From Cytobacillus purgationiresistens (GTDB lineage: Bacteria; Bacillota; Bacilli; Bacillales; Cytobacillaceae), in assembly GCF_030813235.1 (NCBI RefSeq), contig NZ_JAUSUB010000035.1:1-50861 (forward strand): a DNA stretch of 50,861 bases, in the 5' to 3' direction. Made by a program: the position numbers and the translations under genes. The notes beneath the pieces were generated by a model, which ran no database searches, was not told the DNA's origin, and saw only the letters and a program-made list of their open reading frames with translations. Below are positions 33,717-42,110 of the stretch, piece by piece. Positions within the stretch are counted from its first letter, which is position 1. Each line of letters opens with the position of its first letter.

Positions 33717-34207
33717 TTTACTGACCTTACATTTGTCAGCAGCGGTTCAACAGCTTTTGCCAAGCGCGGAATAATGAGAATGGCCACAACCGTATTCAAA
33801 ATAGACCCTATGAAAAGCGATGGTACAATGGCTAAATAAAAAGCCTCTCCCATTAACAGTAGGAATGGCAGCGGGGCAGCAAATGAATTGCCCAGAACAA
33901 ATAGCAGCGAAGCAGTCCATTTCCTCCCTCTCCGATAAAAAACGGCGAAAATAAAAGCGAGTATAGCCATTTCAGCTGCGACTAATAGATGAAACGGTCC
34001 GAGCGGCATCCCGCCCATCAACGCTGACAGCAAGTGTCCCATCCCCCCAACAATTGCGCCGGCTGGTCCACCCAAAATGGCGGCACCTAGCAGTGCAGGG
34101 AAAGCATCTAAAGCGACGCTCCCAATTATGGCAGGAATTTTAATGGCTGCGCCAATGACCGTTAAGGCAACCAGCACGCCTGCCCAGGTAATTTTTATGC
34201 CTTTCAT
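33713..34207 (-). CDS. cblT: Alpha-ribazole transporter CblT (ECF S-component-like)
   Basis: A 164-residue integral membrane protein with about five or six helices, of the S-component type of energy-coupling factor transporters (ITWAGVLVALTVIGAAIKIP, then GPAGAIVGGMGHLLSALMGG). Known CblT imports alpha-ribazole for CblS. No ECF energising module (EcfA/EcfT) is in the window; it would have to be shared from elsewhere. It follows the adenosyltransferase by 3 bp and overlaps cblS by 4 bp. Confidence 0.85.
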   Translation of the reverse strand: MKGIKITWAGVLVALTVIGAAIKIPAIIGSVALDAFPALLGAAILGGPAGAIVGGMGHLLSALMGGMPLGPFHLLVAAEMAILAFIFAVFYRRGRKWTASLLFVLGNSFAAPLPFLLLMGEAFYLAIVPSLFIGSILNTVVAILIIPRLAKAVEPLLTNVRSVK

Positions 34208-34210
34208 CGC

Positions 34211-34795
34211 TTATTTATCCTCCTTGCGCTTTCCACCTCGAAATACTTTTGCACTGCGGACATATTCAACATCAGGATGTTTTAGGCGGAAGTTGATGAC
34301 ACGCGCCAATGCGAAGAAGTAGTCTGATAATCGGTTTAAATATTGGAGAGCCGTTTCAGGCACCTCAGGGTCGGCTTTTTTCAAAGAAACAACAAGCCTT
34401 TCAGCGCGTCGTGTGACTGTACGAGCAATATGAATGGAGGCCGATGCAGGTGCACCTCCAGGCAGAATAAATCTTTCCAGCTCTGGTGCTTCTTCAATAA
34501 ATTCATCTATCCTGTTTTCTAAATAGTCGACCGCATCCTGCGTCTGCTTTAATTCACGGTTCTTCATCACATTTGCCAAATCACCGCCGCAATCGAATAA
34601 TTCGTGCTGAATCTTTTCTAAATCATCCAGGATATCGGGAAAGATAGCAGAATCAAGCTGCGTTACCGCCTGCCCTACGAAACAATTAGCTTCATCAACG
34701 GTGCCATATGCTTCCACCCGAATATCATCCTTCTCGACCCTGCCTCCAATAATACTCGTCTTTCCTTTGTCACCAGTTCTTGTATATATCTTCAT
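34211..34795 (-). CDS. PduO-type cob(I)alamin adenosyltransferase
   Basis: A 194-residue ATP:corrinoid adenosyltransferase forming the Co-C bond of adenosylcobalamin. The N-terminal YTRTGDKGKTSIIGG motif (about 4-18) is the ATP-binding loop; VEAYGTVDEANCFVG and the C-terminal RRAERLVVSL and LNRLSDYFFALAR are the other family signatures. The ATG at 34795 has GGGGAT and AGGA upstream (GGATAGGAAG); the longer frame to 34834 lacks a ribosome binding site and would overlap the preceding gene. Confidence 0.95.
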   Translation of the reverse strand: MKIYTRTGDKGKTSIIGGRVEKDDIRVEAYGTVDEANCFVGQAVTQLDSAIFPDILDDLEKIQHELFDCGGDLANVMKNRELKQTQDAVDYLENRIDEFIEEAPELERFILPGGAPASASIHIARTVTRRAERLVVSLKKADPEVPETALQYLNRLSDYFFALARVINFRLKHPDVEYVRSAKVFRGGKRKEDK

Positions 34796-34808
34796 CTTCC
34801 TATCCCCT

Positions 34809-35246
34809 TTACTTGATTTTTTGACTAATGCCATACCAAATGAGATCCATCTGTGATGAAGTCTTTGCTGTTGCCTGAAACACTCTGCCTGTTACATCTC
34901 TCCATGTACGTTCTTCGGCGCTGATAGGTACAATTCCTTTGGTTATATCTGTTCCAATGAGAATCACCTTGCGAAGAGGGTGGCTCTTCTCCCATAGCTG
35001 CCAATCTTGCAGGATGTTCTGCCATCTTTGTAATGCATCTTTTTCACCGTACTCAAGCCAATCCTTTACCCAATATTCTATTCCTTCAAAAACAATGACA
35101 CCATTCTCATGTGTTCTCTCTAAACTATTCGGTATCGCACTTCCGCGATAGGCAGAAATCCATATCCCATTCGATTTGGTTATTCCGTATTGTTTACAAA
35201 CCCATTTGGATTTACCGTTAAAGGCACCTCCTGTAATAAAATGCAT
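34809..35246 (-). CDS. Short CobU-like P-loop protein (second CobU paralogue)
   Basis: A 145-residue protein with a CobU-type P-loop, HFITGGAFNGKSKWVCK at the N-terminus, and a strand-aspartate-like EGIEYWVKDWL region followed by RKVILIGTDITKGIVPISAE, which matches the CobU motif region IVVSNEVLNDPLGNN position. It lacks the RIxxHxxxR segment that holds the guanylylated histidine in CobU and is 45 residues shorter. It may keep kinase-like nucleotide binding but not GTP transfer. The ATG has AAGGAGGGG about 6 nt upstream, and the gene starts 67 bp inside the 3' end of cobC. Confidence 0.75.
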   Translation of the reverse strand: MHFITGGAFNGKSKWVCKQYGITKSNGIWISAYRGSAIPNSLERTHENGVIVFEGIEYWVKDWLEYGEKDALQRWQNILQDWQLWEKSHPLRKVILIGTDITKGIVPISAEERTWRDVTGRVFQATAKTSSQMDLIWYGISQKIK

Positions 35247-35815
35247 GTATCTCCCCTCCTTAAACCTTCCAGGGTAAAAGTCAGTTCGTAGCCTTGAGCA
35301 AAAGGAACCTGCCATTCCCAAAAGTCTTTCTTACTTGATGCAAATCGCGTTAACAGATGACGAATGACCCCTCCATGTGTGACAAACGCTGCTCGCACTG
35401 CCCCTTTTTCAATCATATGCTGGATCGCTATAGACCAGCCTTCATCCACTCTTTTTGTAAAGTCTATAAAAGATTCCCCTTCAGGAGGTGTAGCGGTCTG
35501 CCAGGCATCGAGCCAGCGCTGATAACTGACATCGTCCTTCAACTGAAGAAAATTCTTTCCTTCCCAATGGCCAAAATTCATTTCTCGCAGGTGCTTTAAC
35601 TTTATGGGTTCTTGATTTGGAAACAGTCTAGTGCTCGTTGCCACACATCTGCCCAGGTCACTTGAAAAAATATGTTCATAGGCACTTTTTTCTTCCCGGA
35701 TGTTTTTTGATTCCGAAGAACAAAGAGGTGAATCTGTCCACCCTAAGTAAGCGCGCTGTTTGTTCGCTTCAGTTAGCCCATGACGATATAATGCAATAAC
35801 CACAGTGTCATCCAT
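35180..35815 (-). CDS. cobC: Alpha-ribazole phosphatase-like histidine phosphatase (CobC)
   Basis: A 211-residue histidine phosphatase. The catalytic LYRHGLTEANKQRAYLGWTD (His12) and a second histidine in FVTHGGVIRHLL are present. The YLGWTDSPL segment is typical of CobC-type enzymes, which remove the 5' phosphate of alpha-ribazole phosphate or of adenosylcobalamin 5'-phosphate. It starts 43 bp inside cobS and its C-terminal tail (EVPLTVNPNGFVNNTE) runs 67 bp into the next gene. I chose the ATG at 35815 with GGGGGTGGAG upstream. Confidence 0.85.
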   Translation of the reverse strand: MDDTVVIALYRHGLTEANKQRAYLGWTDSPLCSSESKNIREEKSAYEHIFSSDLGRCVATSTRLFPNQEPIKLKHLREMNFGHWEGKNFLQLKDDVSYQRWLDAWQTATPPEGESFIDFTKRVDEGWSIAIQHMIEKGAVRAAFVTHGGVIRHLLTRFASSKKDFWEWQVPFAQGYELTFTLEGLRRGDTCILLQEVPLTVNPNGFVNNTE

Positions 35816-36564
35816 AAGACCAACTCCACCCCCTCTACACTGGCACCTAGTACATCTCCAGTCATGCCGCCAAACCACTTCTTGATTTTATGCCGCAAAA
35901 ACAGGAGTGACATGATCGCAATAAGAATGAAAAGGGCTATTGCCAGCAATGCTCCTTGAAGGAAAAGCGAAGCGGTTGCAATCAATAAAATTAAATAAAC
36001 AGGATAGATCCATAATGTTTTTTTCATTGCCGCTTCTTTAAACATCGTACCTAATCCATCTTGCTTAGCTGCGTCTACATTGATGAGCAAAATCCCCATC
36101 ACCATTCGGCTGAAAAATGGAATGAGCGCAATCAAAAAGAAAGTGATCGGCACAATCATTTGCGAAATTTCATAAATAAACAGGAATTTAGCACTTAGCA
36201 GGACAATTACGGATAAAACGCCAAATGCACCAGTTCGCGGGTCCTTCATGATTTCAAGCCTTTTCTCCTTATCACGATAAGAAAAGAATGCATCGCTTGA
36301 ATCCATCCAGCCATCCAAATGGATACCACCCGTGATAATAATGGCGGCTAGCCATAACACAAATACTGCTGTTAGGTCTGAAAATGGGAGCCATTGCCAA
36401 AATGCGTAAAAGAGCGCGGCGTAAATGAAGCCTTGCAGCAACCCCAAAATCGGAAATGTTTTTATTGCTTTCTCTAAATGGGGTTTATCCATCGGCAATT
36501 CAAGCGGGATAGGGATGGCAGTGAAGAATTGAATATTAATAAGCAGACCCTTCAGCCATTTCAT
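35773..36564 (-). CDS. cobS: Adenosylcobinamide-GDP ribazoletransferase
   Basis: A 263-residue integral membrane enzyme that joins adenosylcobinamide-GDP with alpha-ribazole (or its phosphate), the last assembly step. Family signatures are GGIHLDGWMDSSDAFFS (about 79-95) with metal-binding acidic residues and MKDPRTGAFG (about 106-115). Six to seven membrane helices. It overlaps cbiP by 4 bp. Confidence 0.95.
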   Translation of the reverse strand: MKWLKGLLINIQFFTAIPIPLELPMDKPHLEKAIKTFPILGLLQGFIYAALFYAFWQWLPFSDLTAVFVLWLAAIIITGGIHLDGWMDSSDAFFSYRDKEKRLEIMKDPRTGAFGVLSVIVLLSAKFLFIYEISQMIVPITFFLIALIPFFSRMVMGILLINVDAAKQDGLGTMFKEAAMKKTLWIYPVYLILLIATASLFLQGALLAIALFILIAIMSLLFLRHKIKKWFGGMTGDVLGASVEGVELVLWMTLWLLHYIVMG

Positions 36565-38072
36565 CGGTCCATCTCACCATGATTCATGATTGACTTCAAA
36601 GCATCCCAATTAATATGGTTGAGAAAGTGAAAAGCAAGCTCATCATATTTTTCATCTTTAAGGTCGCTAATGTGAACCACTTCTTGCTGGCCAAATCCCT
36701 TACTTTTCCTTAGCCTATTCAGCCACCAGTTTCTCCACTGATCATGATGAAAAATGTGGTGCATATAGGTGCCAATGATTTTCCCCTCGTGGGCAAAGTA
36801 GCCTTCCTCTTCTCCATGATCAAGGGTAATAAAACGCTCCCCTTCAACTTCGCTATCTAGCACCGTCTCTCCCAGGTGAATTTCATAGCCGCTGATTGGC
36901 TGGTCAAATGTCAATCTTGTATTGATATGCATAACACCCTGACTTCTGATGGTTGTTTTCTTAGGCAAGAAGGTCGTAACAGCTGGAATTAATCCGATTC
37001 CTAATTCCACTGCTTCTTCATTTCCCGTATCTGTACCAAACGGGTCAAGAAGCTGTTCACCTAACATCTGATATCCGCCACAGATGCCAGCGATGTATCC
37101 TCCCCTTGCTGCAAACTCCTTCAGCCAAAGATCAAAGCCCTCTTGTTTTAAAAAACGAAGATCACTTATCGTACTCTTTGTACCTGGTAAGATGACAGCG
37201 TCTGGTGTACCTATATCCGCTAAACGGCTCACCCAACGAATCGAGACATCTTCTTCAAAATAAAAGGGCTCAACATCGGTATAATTGGATATGTAAGGGG
37301 GCTTAATGACAACAATTTGAATGGGTTTATCCGGCCTATTAAGTGATGGTGGAATTGATAATGAGTCCTCTCCATCAATCATATGATTGTCCATAAAAGG
37401 CAAAACACCAAGCACCGGTATACCGCATCTTTCTTCCAGCCAGTTCAAACCATCATCAAATAAGGAAAGGTCTCCACGAAATTTATTGATGATCAGGCCC
37501 TTTACTCGCACTCTTTCTTCTGGCGAGAGCAGCTCCAAGGTGCCTATAATACTTGCAAAAACACCACCCCTATCAATATCGGCAACGAGGATAACCGGTA
37601 TATCCGCTAATTCTGCGACCTTCATATTGACAAGTTCTTTATCTTTTAAATTGATTTCTACTGGAGATCCAGCTCCCTCCATCACGATCCATTCGAATCG
37701 TTCGCCTAAATGTGCTAACGAAGTCTGAATCGCCTCTAAGCCTTTATGATAAAAAGTCTCTCGATAGCCTCTGCCTGAGAGCGTTTTAGTCGCTTCTCCA
37801 AATAGAACTACTTCTGAGGATGCATCGGTTCTTGGTTTCAATAATATCGGATTCATCCACACAGTCGCGTTTGTTTTTGCCGCCTCTGCCTGGATTCCCT
37901 GCGCCCTTCCAATCTCTTTACCATCAGCAGTCACATAGGAGTTATTGGACATATTCTGCGATTTAAACGGCGATACAGATAAGCCCTCGTTAGCCAATAC
38001 CCTGCATATGGCTGTAGCGATTAAGCTTTTACCGACATCTGAGGAAGTGCCTTGGACCATTACCCCTTTCAC
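36561..38072 (-). CDS. cbiP: Cobyric acid synthase
   Basis: A 503-residue glutamine-dependent amidase that amidates the b, d, e and g positions of adenosylcobyrinic a,c-diamide. The N-terminal dethiobiotin-synthetase-like domain begins VMVQGTSSDVGKSLIA; the C-terminal class I glutamine amidotransferase domain has the nucleophile cysteine in IAGICGGYQMLGE and a histidine in THHIF-like YMHHIFHHDQW. Full length. It is the only de novo-type amidation enzyme here, so the operon can start from a late ring intermediate. Confidence 0.96.
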   Translation of the reverse strand: MKGVMVQGTSSDVGKSLIATAICRVLANEGLSVSPFKSQNMSNNSYVTADGKEIGRAQGIQAEAAKTNATVWMNPILLKPRTDASSEVVLFGEATKTLSGRGYRETFYHKGLEAIQTSLAHLGERFEWIVMEGAGSPVEINLKDKELVNMKVAELADIPVILVADIDRGGVFASIIGTLELLSPEERVRVKGLIINKFRGDLSLFDDGLNWLEERCGIPVLGVLPFMDNHMIDGEDSLSIPPSLNRPDKPIQIVVIKPPYISNYTDVEPFYFEEDVSIRWVSRLADIGTPDAVILPGTKSTISDLRFLKQEGFDLWLKEFAARGGYIAGICGGYQMLGEQLLDPFGTDTGNEEAVELGIGLIPAVTTFLPKKTTIRSQGVMHINTRLTFDQPISGYEIHLGETVLDSEVEGERFITLDHGEEEGYFAHEGKIIGTYMHHIFHHDQWRNWWLNRLRKSKGFGQQEVVHISDLKDEKYDELAFHFLNHINWDALKSIMNHGEMDR

Positions 38073-38641
38073 GTGACCTGTCCCCCTTTCATTTGCAGCG
38101 GAATTCCTGCCTCTACAAGATACGCTTGATCAGCCAAACTCGTAACAAACTGATGCAGTTCCCCTAATGTTTTTCCATAAGCCATAACAAGTTCGTTATT
38201 TCCCAAAGGGTCATTCAACACTTCATTGCTAACGACAATAAGCGTATGGCATTGGGATAATATTTGAATAATTCCTTCCTTGATCTCATACATTACTTCG
38301 TACTGATACTCAGGATCATTCAAGCTATTCCCGCGAAAAAATTCATTGTTTAGTAAAGTCGTTAAACAATCCAGAAGAATAATATCCCCATGTTGAAAAG
38401 AAGTAGAAAGCTTCGTTAATTCGGTTGGCTGCTCCCAAGTTTTCCATTCATATCCGCTATTTGCACGATCTTCTTGATGCCGCTTAATTCTAAGGTCCAT
38501 TTCGTTGTCACTTGCCTGACCAGCTGCGATATAATGAAGCCGCCCGTTAGTCAGATTCGCAATGTCTGCAGCCAGCTCTTCTGCAAAGCTGCTCTTACCG
38601 CTGCGTACACCGCCGCTAATAAAAATTAATTGCCTCGCCAT
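38069..38641 (-). CDS. cobU: Adenosylcobinamide kinase / guanylyltransferase
   Basis: A 190-residue bifunctional enzyme that phosphorylates adenosylcobinamide and then forms adenosylcobinamide-GDP. P-loop FISGGVRSGKSSFAE (about 7-21), the guanylylated histidine in DLRIKRHQEDR (about 50-60), Walker B-like DIILLDCLTTLLNNEF, and IVVSNEVLNDPLGNNE near 135 are all canonical. It overlaps cobD by 16 bp and cbiP by 4 bp. Confidence 0.95.
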   Translation of the reverse strand: MARQLIFISGGVRSGKSSFAEELAADIANLTNGRLHYIAAGQASDNEMDLRIKRHQEDRANSGYEWKTWEQPTELTKLSTSFQHGDIILLDCLTTLLNNEFFRGNSLNDPEYQYEVMYEIKEGIIQILSQCHTLIVVSNEVLNDPLGNNELVMAYGKTLGELHQFVTSLADQAYLVEAGIPLQMKGGQVT

Positions 38642-39699
38642 TCTGCCATAGCCTCCATTAATTGTCTATTTTCCTTTGGGGACTTAATGGCAAAGCGCAG
38701 CCAATTCCCCTCACATCCTCGAAAATTCATCGTATGCCGAGGGATCATTCCTTTTTCCAGCAAAAATTGAAATAAGGGTCTCTGATCATCCTTTAGACCA
38801 TCTTGTAATAAATAGAAATTTGTCTGAGAGGGAGAGACGTTAAAATCATTCTGCTGATAGAATGAGAACAACTTAGCTCTCTCTTCATCTATTAACGTTC
38901 TCGTCTTTTCTATAAACTCTTCCTCGTCTAAACACCATTCTCCTGCCTTTAATGCGATAGCATTGATGCTCCAATGAGGCTGATACGATTTCAGCTCTTG
39001 AATGATGCGCGCGTTTGCTATTAAATAACCGAGTCTCAGACCAGCAATGGCAAACATCTTGGTCATTGAACGAACGATAAGCAACCGAGGATATTCATTA
39101 ATGAGTGCAACAATCGGCTCATACGTTGAGACAAAATCATAAAAAGCCTCATCAACAATCAAATAGCAATCATTGTCACAGCAAGCTTGCAGTAGATGAA
39201 TGATTTGTTCTCTAGCAAAATACACACCTGTTGGATTTTGTGGATTAGTGATAAAAAGCGCATCCATCTGTGCCAGCTTGGAAGCCAATTCATCCTCATT
39301 CAGTTTCCATTCATTCGCTTGTAATTGAAAGTATTCAACGGCACATCCATTTACCCTGCATGCCTCTTCATATTCCGCAAAAGCAGGTTGAATAATCAGC
39401 GCACGTTTTCCAGCCAGCAGCCTGCCAATTAAGGAAATGATCTCAGCGCCGCCATTGCCAATCAGCAATTGCGAAGGGATGACTCCCTCCTTTTCCGCAA
39501 GACTTTTAGTCATAGATAGCGCATGCGGATCTGGATAATCTGTAATAAGGGGAAGAAGCTCCGCCCACTTCTCTTTCAAATTGGACGGTGGCCCCAGCGG
39601 ATTAATATTGGTGCTGAAGTCAATCGTTTGATGAGGCATTGGAAGGTTGAGAGCTTCGTATATATATTGTGGATTAGACCCATGAACTGGCCACTTCAA
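38626..39699 (-). CDS. cobD: L-threonine-O-3-phosphate decarboxylase CobD
   Basis: A 357-residue PLP-dependent fold type I enzyme making (R)-1-amino-2-propanol phosphate, the linker that CbiB attaches. N-terminal HGSNPQYIYEALNLP and DFSTNINPLGPP are CobD-like; ITNPQNPTG and the PLP lysine in SMTKMFAIAGLRLGY are clear. I chose the TTG at 39699, 8 nt after GGAGG, over a TTG two codons upstream. It overlaps the end of cbiB by 26 bp. Histidinol-phosphate aminotransferases are similar, but the cobalamin context decides. Confidence 0.92.
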   Translation of the reverse strand: MKWPVHGSNPQYIYEALNLPMPHQTIDFSTNINPLGPPSNLKEKWAELLPLITDYPDPHALSMTKSLAEKEGVIPSQLLIGNGGAEIISLIGRLLAGKRALIIQPAFAEYEEACRVNGCAVEYFQLQANEWKLNEDELASKLAQMDALFITNPQNPTGVYFAREQIIHLLQACCDNDCYLIVDEAFYDFVSTYEPIVALINEYPRLLIVRSMTKMFAIAGLRLGYLIANARIIQELKSYQPHWSINAIALKAGEWCLDEEEFIEKTRTLIDEERAKLFSFYQQNDFNVSPSQTNFYLLQDGLKDDQRPLFQFLLEKGMIPRHTMNFRGCEGNWLRFAIKSPKENRQLMEAMAEWRGN

Positions 39700-40639
39700 T
39701 GACAATCCCTCCCATCCATAATAAAAATATGTATACAGGAACTGTGCGGGTTACAATTTCATTCGCTTGTAAAATATGATTCTTTTCAAGCACATCGAGA
39801 GGGTCTCCCATTGTTGCCCGGTTGGAAATGACACCTTGGTAGGTGTTGATTCCACCTAATTGGATGCCTAACAATGATGCGATTGCCGCTTCACCCCATC
39901 CACTATTTGGGCTCGGATGCTTTTTCGCATCACGCATAACAATTTTCCATGCTTCCCGCTTTTTGTAGAAAAGAGGCTTGTTCACCGCCATCATGCATGC
40001 AGAAGTTAATCTGCTCGGAATCCAGTTGACCACATCATCTAAACGGGCAGAAGCTGAACCAAACTCTTCATATTTTGCATTGCGGTAGCCTACCATGGAA
40101 TCACATGTATTAATGGCACGATACATGATTGCTAATGGCGCACCGCCTATTAATGCCCAGAATAATGGAGCCGTGATGCCATCACTCGTGTTTTCAGCAA
40201 CTGTTTCAACTGTTCCTCGAACGATTTCGGGTTCAGCCAGCTTATCTGTATCTCTTCCAACGATATAAGACAGCCGCCTTCTCGCTTCGTTTATATCTCC
40301 ACTTTTTAAGGGCACATATACATCAAGTGCCGCCTCTTTTAAGCTTTTTTGAGCAATAGCTGTTGAAATAACAATGGCTTCTATTAGAACGCCTGCCACT
40401 GGGTGAAGAAAATAAAAGAAGCCGATGAACAGGTAGGTTAATCCTCCAGCAGCAAGCAGGACAGTTATTAACATTAATAACCCTTTTCCTTTTTTGTTCT
40501 TTCCATGATTCAAGCCTTTTTCTAAACGGGCTATCAATGTACCCATCCACTTGACAGGATGAGGCCATTTAGGCGGATCACCAATAATCAAGTCTATAAA
40601 AAACGCCAATGTTATGGCTAGTAAATGATTAAAAATCAT
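39674..40639 (-). CDS. cbiB: Adenosylcobinamide-phosphate synthase CbiB
   Basis: A 321-residue membrane protein that attaches aminopropanol (phosphate) to adenosylcobyric acid. The signature LIIGDPPKWPHPVKWMG (about 16-32) and VETVAENTSDGITAPLFW (about 143-160) are present; several helices. Its ATG overlaps the stop codon of the btuD-cbiZ gene (ATGA). Needed both for amidated intermediates and for cobyric acid released by CbiZ. Confidence 0.95.
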   Translation of the reverse strand: MIFNHLLAITLAFFIDLIIGDPPKWPHPVKWMGTLIARLEKGLNHGKNKKGKGLLMLITVLLAAGGLTYLFIGFFYFLHPVAGVLIEAIVISTAIAQKSLKEAALDVYVPLKSGDINEARRRLSYIVGRDTDKLAEPEIVRGTVETVAENTSDGITAPLFWALIGGAPLAIMYRAINTCDSMVGYRNAKYEEFGSASARLDDVVNWIPSRLTSACMMAVNKPLFYKKREAWKIVMRDAKKHPSPNSGWGEAAIASLLGIQLGGINTYQGVISNRATMGDPLDVLEKNHILQANEIVTRTVPVYIFLLWMGGIVIEVASSWV

Positions 40640-42108
40640 AAGTTCTTTTTCCTTTTCGTGCTTTTATTGATCGCTTCAACTGCACACTCATACACACCTT
40701 TGCCAATCATTTTTCCAAGAGGTGTAATCGTCCCTGCAAATTCAAGCTTATGTCCCCTTTGCGTGGCCGCAATTAAAATACTGTCAGTCGATGTTCCAGT
40801 TGCAATCGTCTTTGTGACAGCATCTTCTATTGTTAAATCAACCATTGCCTTTGCCTTCGCTTCAGTTGCCGTCATGATACTCTGTATAAAAGCTTCTTCG
40901 GTTAATTCCCCATTAACAAACACCCAAGTATTGATGGTACCAGGAATCAATTGCGAGCAATGTGCGCCACTCATTGAAGCATCTACTGCATTGCCTACAC
41001 CAGCCGTCACAACAATCAAAGCGGAAAAATGATTCTCTTCATAAAAATGATAGCAAGCATCTTCTAGGAAAACAGCTGTCATCATCCCTACTGTCTGAGA
41101 TGGCTCGAACCCCTTCTCTCTCAAGTAAGTCGCCATTTCCGCCCGATGATCTTCACATCGATAGTTTTTGTTCACATGGCGATTGACAAACGTATCGTTC
41201 CATCCTATACCTGCACCGACTACTCCCGAAGACATTGTCCGAAGCGGGACCGTAGATGTTAAGGCGATATATTCAGAGGAAAACTTTAATAAGGAGTCAT
41301 CAATTAGGACTCGTCCTTCTTTCTCTTCATCACGATCTCGCAAAAGAACGATTTGCGGAGCCGGCACTTTTGGATGCGGCTGCTTTTGCACTTGTGTACG
41401 AAAGATTTGCCGTATTCTTTCTTCTTGAAGCACTTCATTCGGCTGATCATTGATTTGTATTTTCCCTTTATCCATTAAGAGAATCTGATCGCAATACAAT
41501 CCAGCCAAGTTGAGATCATGGAAAATAGAAACCACTGTTAAACCGCTGTTTTCCGTCCATTCCTTCAACAAATCGAGCAATTCTTTTTGGTAGGAAAGGT
41601 CTAAATGGTTTGTTGGTTCGTCTAGTAATAATATTTCTGGCTCTTGTGCCAGTGCCTGAGCGAGGAAGACACGCTGTCTCTCTCCGCCCGATAACTCAGG
41701 AATTTGATGGTTTTCAAAATGACTGATACCTGTTTGAGCCATTACACGCTGCACAATGGCTTCATCTTCGTCTGACCATGATTGAAACCAGCCTTTCTGA
41801 TGGGCATATCTGCCAAGTGAAACGGTTTCCTTCACTGTATAAGAAAAGCTTTGCTGTGAGTGCTGGGAAAGCACCGCGATTGTTTTCGCCAGCTCTTTCG
41901 CAGAGTACTGCTTGATCGGTTTTCCTTTCAGAAGGACTTGCCCAGAGGAGTAGGGAAGAATGCCGCTTAACATTTTTAACAACGTTGTCTTCCCGCTTCC
42001 ATTTGGTCCCAATATGCCGAATAGCTGACTTTTTTCAATTTCAAAGGTGATATCCTCAATCACAGGCTTACTCGCATATCCACCTGTTAACTTTTCAATA
42101 CTATACAT
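40636..42108 (-). CDS. Fusion: corrinoid ABC transporter ATPase (BtuD) with adenosylcobinamide amidohydrolase (CbiZ)
   Basis: A 490-residue two-domain protein. Residues 1 to about 250 are a BtuD/FhuC-type ATPase: Walker A GILGPNGSGKTTLLK, signature ELSGGERQRVFLAQALAQ, Walker B EILLLDEPTNHLD. Residues about 270 to 485 are CbiZ: GAGIGWNDTFVNRHV, ALIVVTAGVGNAVDAS and TGTSTDSILIAATQ are typical. CbiZ cuts the aminopropanol side arm from adenosylcobinamide or pseudo-type corrinoids, giving cobyric acid that CbiB reuses. The fusion links uptake and remodelling. B. subtilis YvrA has a similar architecture as I recall. Confidence 0.92.
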   Translation of the reverse strand: MYSIEKLTGGYASKPVIEDITFEIEKSQLFGILGPNGSGKTTLLKMLSGILPYSSGQVLLKGKPIKQYSAKELAKTIAVLSQHSQQSFSYTVKETVSLGRYAHQKGWFQSWSDEDEAIVQRVMAQTGISHFENHQIPELSGGERQRVFLAQALAQEPEILLLDEPTNHLDLSYQKELLDLLKEWTENSGLTVVSIFHDLNLAGLYCDQILLMDKGKIQINDQPNEVLQEERIRQIFRTQVQKQPHPKVPAPQIVLLRDRDEEKEGRVLIDDSLLKFSSEYIALTSTVPLRTMSSGVVGAGIGWNDTFVNRHVNKNYRCEDHRAEMATYLREKGFEPSQTVGMMTAVFLEDACYHFYEENHFSALIVVTAGVGNAVDASMSGAHCSQLIPGTINTWVFVNGELTEEAFIQSIMTATEAKAKAMVDLTIEDAVTKTIATGTSTDSILIAATQRGHKLEFAGTITPLGKMIGKGVYECAVEAINKSTKRKKNL

Positions 42109-42110
42109 AT

